Source: Chloroflexota bacterium
GTDB lineage: Bacteria; Chloroflexota; Limnocylindria; Limnocylindrales; CSP1-4
Direction of reading: 5' to 3'
Assembly (NCBI GenBank): GCA_021812735.1
Contig: JAKAMV010000035.1
Span: 1 to 24,675, forward strand
DNA length: 24,675 nt
The notes beneath the pieces are model-generated. The model ran no database searches. It was not told the origin of the DNA and saw only the letters and a program-made list of their open reading frames with translations. This document shows positions 22,355 through 24,675 of this stretch, one piece after another. Each line of letters starts with the position of its first letter. The stretch's first letter is position 1. Position numbers and translations under genes: made by a program.

Positions 22355-24438
22355 CCCACGCTGGCAACGGGGGACCTCGCCCCGAGACCGCGTCCGCGGC
22401 GGCCGGCGACCCGCGGATCGGCGTATACGTCTGCCACTGCGGCAGCAACATCGCGGGGACGGTTGACGTCGCGGCGGTACGTGACTGGGCCGCCACGCAG
22501 CTGCGGTCACGTGGCGTGGTGGTGGCCCAGGACTACCGCTTCATGTGCTCCAGCCTGGGCCAGGAGCTGATCGAGCGGGAGATCCGGGAAAAGGGCATCA
22601 ACCGCGTGGTGGTGGCGGCCTGTTCACCGCACCTGCACGAGGGCACGTTCCGCACGGCCTGCGAACACGCCGGCCTGAACCCCTACCTTTGCGAGCTCGT
22701 CTCGATCCGCGAGCAAGATTCGTGGGTCCACGCGGATCGCGCCGCAGCGACGGAGAAAGCGAAGGCGATCGTCGCGGGCGGTGTCGAGCGCGTCCGGCAC
22801 GATGCGGAGTTGGTGCCGCTGCGGGTCCCCATCCATCCGGCCACGCTGGTCGTGGGCGGGGGGATCGGTGGCATCTCCGCCGCCCTGGAGCTCGCCAACG
22901 CCGGCTATCCCGTCTATCTCGTCGAGCGCGAGCCGTCGCTGGGCGGACACATGGCGCAGTTCGACAAGACGTTTCCGACGCTCGACTGCTCCGCCTGCAT
23001 CCTGACCCCGCGCATGGTGGAAGCGGGCAGCCACCCCAACATCACGCTCCTGACCTACAGCGAGGTCGAGCGCGTCGAGGGGTACGTGGGCAACTTCACG
23101 GTGACGATCCGCCGGCGCGCGCGCCAGGTGGACGAATCGCTCTGCACCGGCTGCGGCATCTGTTGGGAGAAGTGCCCCGTCGCCGTGATCGACACGCAGT
23201 TCGAGGCGGGGCTGGGGTACCGCAAGGCCATCTACGTGCCGTTCCCCCAGGCGGTCCCCAAATTCCCCGTGATCGACCGCGACAACTGCACGTACTACGA
23301 GCGCGGGACGTGCCGGGCCTGCGAGAAGTTCTGCCCGCCGCAGGCAATCCGGTTCGACCAGGACGACGAGCTGCTCACGGTCGATGTGGGCGCCATCGTG
23401 CTGGCCACCGGTTTCAGGTTGTTCGACGCGCGGCGCGTCCCGCAGTACGGCTACGGCCGCCTGCCGAACGTCTTCTCCAGCCTCGAGTTCGAGCGCCTCT
23501 CCAACGCGGCGGGCCCCACGGGCGGCCGGGTGGTGCTGCGGGACGGGGTGACCGAGCCCCGGGCGGTGGGCATCGTGCACTGCGTCGGCAGTCGGGACCG
23601 CGCCTACAACCGGTACTGCTCGGCCATCTGCTGCATGCAGAGCTTGAAGTTTGCGCACCTGGTCAGAGAGCGCACCGGGGCGACCGTCTACGAGTGCTAC
23701 ATCGACATGCGCACGCCAGCCAAGGGGTACGACGAGTTCTATCAGCGACTGATCGAGGAAGGCACGCTCTTCGTCCGCGGCAAGGTCGCTGCGATCAGCG
23801 AAGGAGGCCCCACGCCGGAGGAAGCGGGTCGGCTCGTGATCCAGGTGGAGGACACGCTCGTCGGCCGGCAGCGGCGCATCCCGGTCGACATGGTGATCCT
23901 CTCGAACGCGCTGGAGCCGCAGGCGGATGCCCGTGAGGTCGCCAAGCGTTTCGGTATCTCGTGCAGTCTCGATGGCTGGATGATCGAGCGTCACCCGAAG
24001 CTCGACCCGGTCGCCACGATGACCGAGGGCGTCTTCGTGGCGGGTGCCGCCCAGGGTCCCAAGGACATCCCGACCACGGTGGCCCAAGGCGCGGCGGCCG
24101 CGGCCCGCGTGCTCGGCCGGATCCAGCAGGGCGAGATGGCGCTCGAGCCGATCCGCGCCAGCGTCGATGCGGTGCGCTGCTCGGGCTGCCGCATCTGCAA
24201 CAACCTCTGCCCCTTCAACGCCATCACGTTCGACGAGGACCGCATGAGCACCGAGATCAACCCGGCGCTCTGCCAGGGCTGCGGCACGTGCATCGCCGCC
24301 TGTCCGGCTGGGGCCATCAGCGGCACGGTCTTTGGGACCGCGCAGATCCTCTCGCAGATCGACGGGCTGCTCCTGCGGACCGCAGCGGCCACGGCGGAGC
24401 CGGCCGTCTCGGTCCAACTCGAAGGGGTGCCGGCATGA
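22351..24438 (+). CDS. hdrA: heterodisulfide reductase subunit A-like flavoprotein
   Basis: A 695-aa flavin- and iron-sulfur-containing electron hub; in methanogens HdrA carries the bifurcating FAD. ATG 22351 overlaps the hdrB stop. Visible parts are an N-terminal segment with VCHCGSNI (Cys28, Cys30), a Rossmann FAD site VVGGGIGG (167-174), the HdrA hallmark [16 protein letters not shown] (209-224) and a ferredoxin-type motif [12 protein letters not shown] (265-276). Further motifs are a modified one with Cys313, 321, 324 and 328, then [15 protein letters not shown] (421-435), and a C-terminal two-cluster ferredoxin domain (Cys610, 613, 616, 620 and Cys641, 644, 647, 651). All cluster ligands look intact. 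Length is normal for HdrA (about 650-700). The following MvhD-type gene supports electron entry from a hydrogenase, formate dehydrogenase or NAD(P)H module located outside the window (inference). Confidence 0.94.
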   Translation: MTHAGNGGPRPETASAAAGDPRIGVYVCHCGSNIAGTVDVAAVRDWAATQLRSRGVVVAQDYRFMCSSLGQELIEREIREKGINRVVVAACSPHLHEGTFRTACEHAGLNPYLCELVSIREQDSWVHADRAAATEKAKAIVAGGVERVRHDAELVPLRVPIHPATLVVGGGIGGISAALELANAGYPVYLVEREPSLGGHMAQFDKTFPTLDCSACILTPRMVEAGSHPNITLLTYSEVERVEGYVGNFTVTIRRRARQVDESLCTGCGICWEKCPVAVIDTQFEAGLGYRKAIYVPFPQAVPKFPVIDRDNCTYYERGTCRACEKFCPPQAIRFDQDDELLTVDVGAIVLATGFRLFDARRVPQYGYGRLPNVFSSLEFERLSNAAGPTGGRVVLRDGVTEPRAVGIVHCVGSRDRAYNRYCSAICCMQSLKFAHLVRERTGATVYECYIDMRTPAKGYDEFYQRLIEEGTLFVRGKVAAISEGGPTPEEAGRLVIQVEDTLVGRQRRIPVDMVILSNALEPQADAREVAKRFGISCSLDGWMIERHPKLDPVATMTEGVFVAGAAQGPKDIPTTVAQGAAAAARVLGRIQQGEMALEPIRASVDAVRCSGCRICNNLCPFNAITFDEDRMSTEINPALCQGCGTCIAACPAGAISGTVFGTAQILSQIDGLLLRTAAATAEPAVSVQLEGVPA

Positions 24439-24675
24439 GTGCCCCGCCGAGCGCGGCGCCGCCCCTGCCGCTTCCCGCAGCGCTGTCGCCCTCGCCGCCG
24501 GCCGCCCCGGTCGGAGCAGGCGCCCGGGCGGCCGAGGGTCGCTTCGAGCCGGTCGTGATCGGCTTCACCTGCAACTGGTGCAGCTACCGTGCGGCCGATC
24601 TGGCCGGCACCTCGCGTCTGAAGTACCCGCCCAACATCCGGCTGATCCGGCTCATGTGTTCGTGCCGGCTCGACC
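24435..24675 (+). CDS. mvhD: MvhD-like [2Fe-2S] subunit, truncated by the window edge
   Basis: The first 80 residues of an MvhD-type protein, the small iron-sulfur adaptor that links HdrA to its electron donor. The ATG overlaps the hdrA stop (ATGA). An Ala/Pro-rich extension of about 36 residues precedes the conserved part: [37 protein letters not shown]. Cys46 and Cys49 (CNWC) and Cys75 are recognisable ligand positions. The last residues read CSCRLD, where I would expect CSGRVD or similar, giving an extra Cys77. The rest lies outside the window, so length and the remaining ligands cannot be judged. It closes the hdrC-hdrB-hdrA-mvhD order within this window. Confidence 0.92.
   Translation, partial: MSAPPSAAPPLPLPAALSPSPPAAPVGAGARAAEGRFEPVVIGFTCNWCSYRAADLAGTSRLKYPPNIRLIRLMCSCRLD

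Overview
The window is 24.7 kb of very G+C-rich bacterial DNA with tightly packed genes. Many starts are GTG or TTG, and several genes are joined by ATGA, GTGA or TGATG overlaps. Some genes have a clear Shine-Dalgarno site. Others seem to start translation without a leader, because a TANNNT -10 box sits 5-8 nt before the start codon. Together with an HdrCBA-MvhD operon, paired ArsA-like ATPases and branched-chain acyl-CoA catabolism, this suggests a Chloroflexota (Thermomicrobia-like) or deep actinobacterial-type organism. That placement is an inference; the window holds no rRNA, tRNA or other phylogenetic marker.

Layout. (1) 1-2378, minus strand: a small ferredoxin-fold-like protein, an aldo/keto reductase, and an unrecognised protein with one N-terminal membrane helix. 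(2) 2725-8482, plus strand: a compact cassette of a CstA-family transporter, small protein A, two different ArsA/Get3-type ATPases, an unrecognised 185-aa protein, a thioredoxin-fold-like CxxxC protein, and small protein B, a divergent paralogue of A. The CstA leader can form mutually exclusive helices. By analogy with ArsA-ArsB, I propose an ATPase-assisted or ATPase-regulated carboxylate transport system. It is the best candidate here for an undescribed system. The second ATPase lacks the switch I aspartate and the switch II DTAPTGH-type residues. (3) 8575-8912, minus strand: a frameshifted MazF/PemK toxin relic. (4) 8909-19000: a CoA-ester catabolism region with an acyl/acetoacetyl-CoA synthetase-like ligase, a DUF1444-like protein, an acyl-CoA dehydrogenase, a small membrane protein, HMG-CoA lyase, a biotin-dependent carboxylase alpha chain, a SemiSWEET-like protein and a methylcrotonyl-CoA-carboxylase-type beta chain. 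(5) 19223-20440: a saccharopine-dehydrogenase-like oxidoreductase. (6) 20772 to the right edge: hdrC-hdrB-hdrA-mvhD, the last gene cut by the window edge.

How the genes work together. Region 4 covers most of the lower leucine/isovalerate route: acyl-CoA to enoyl-CoA, carboxylation to 3-methylglutaconyl-CoA, HMG-CoA cleavage to acetyl-CoA and acetoacetate, and probable acetoacetate activation. No methylglutaconyl-CoA hydratase is present in the window, and the dehydrogenase has the SCAD-type rather than the isovaleryl-type catalytic glutamate position. The Hdr-Mvh operon would provide flavin-based electron transfer or bifurcation between ferredoxin, a disulfide or other acceptor, and NAD(P)H, H2 or formate. 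Its partner enzyme lies outside the window.
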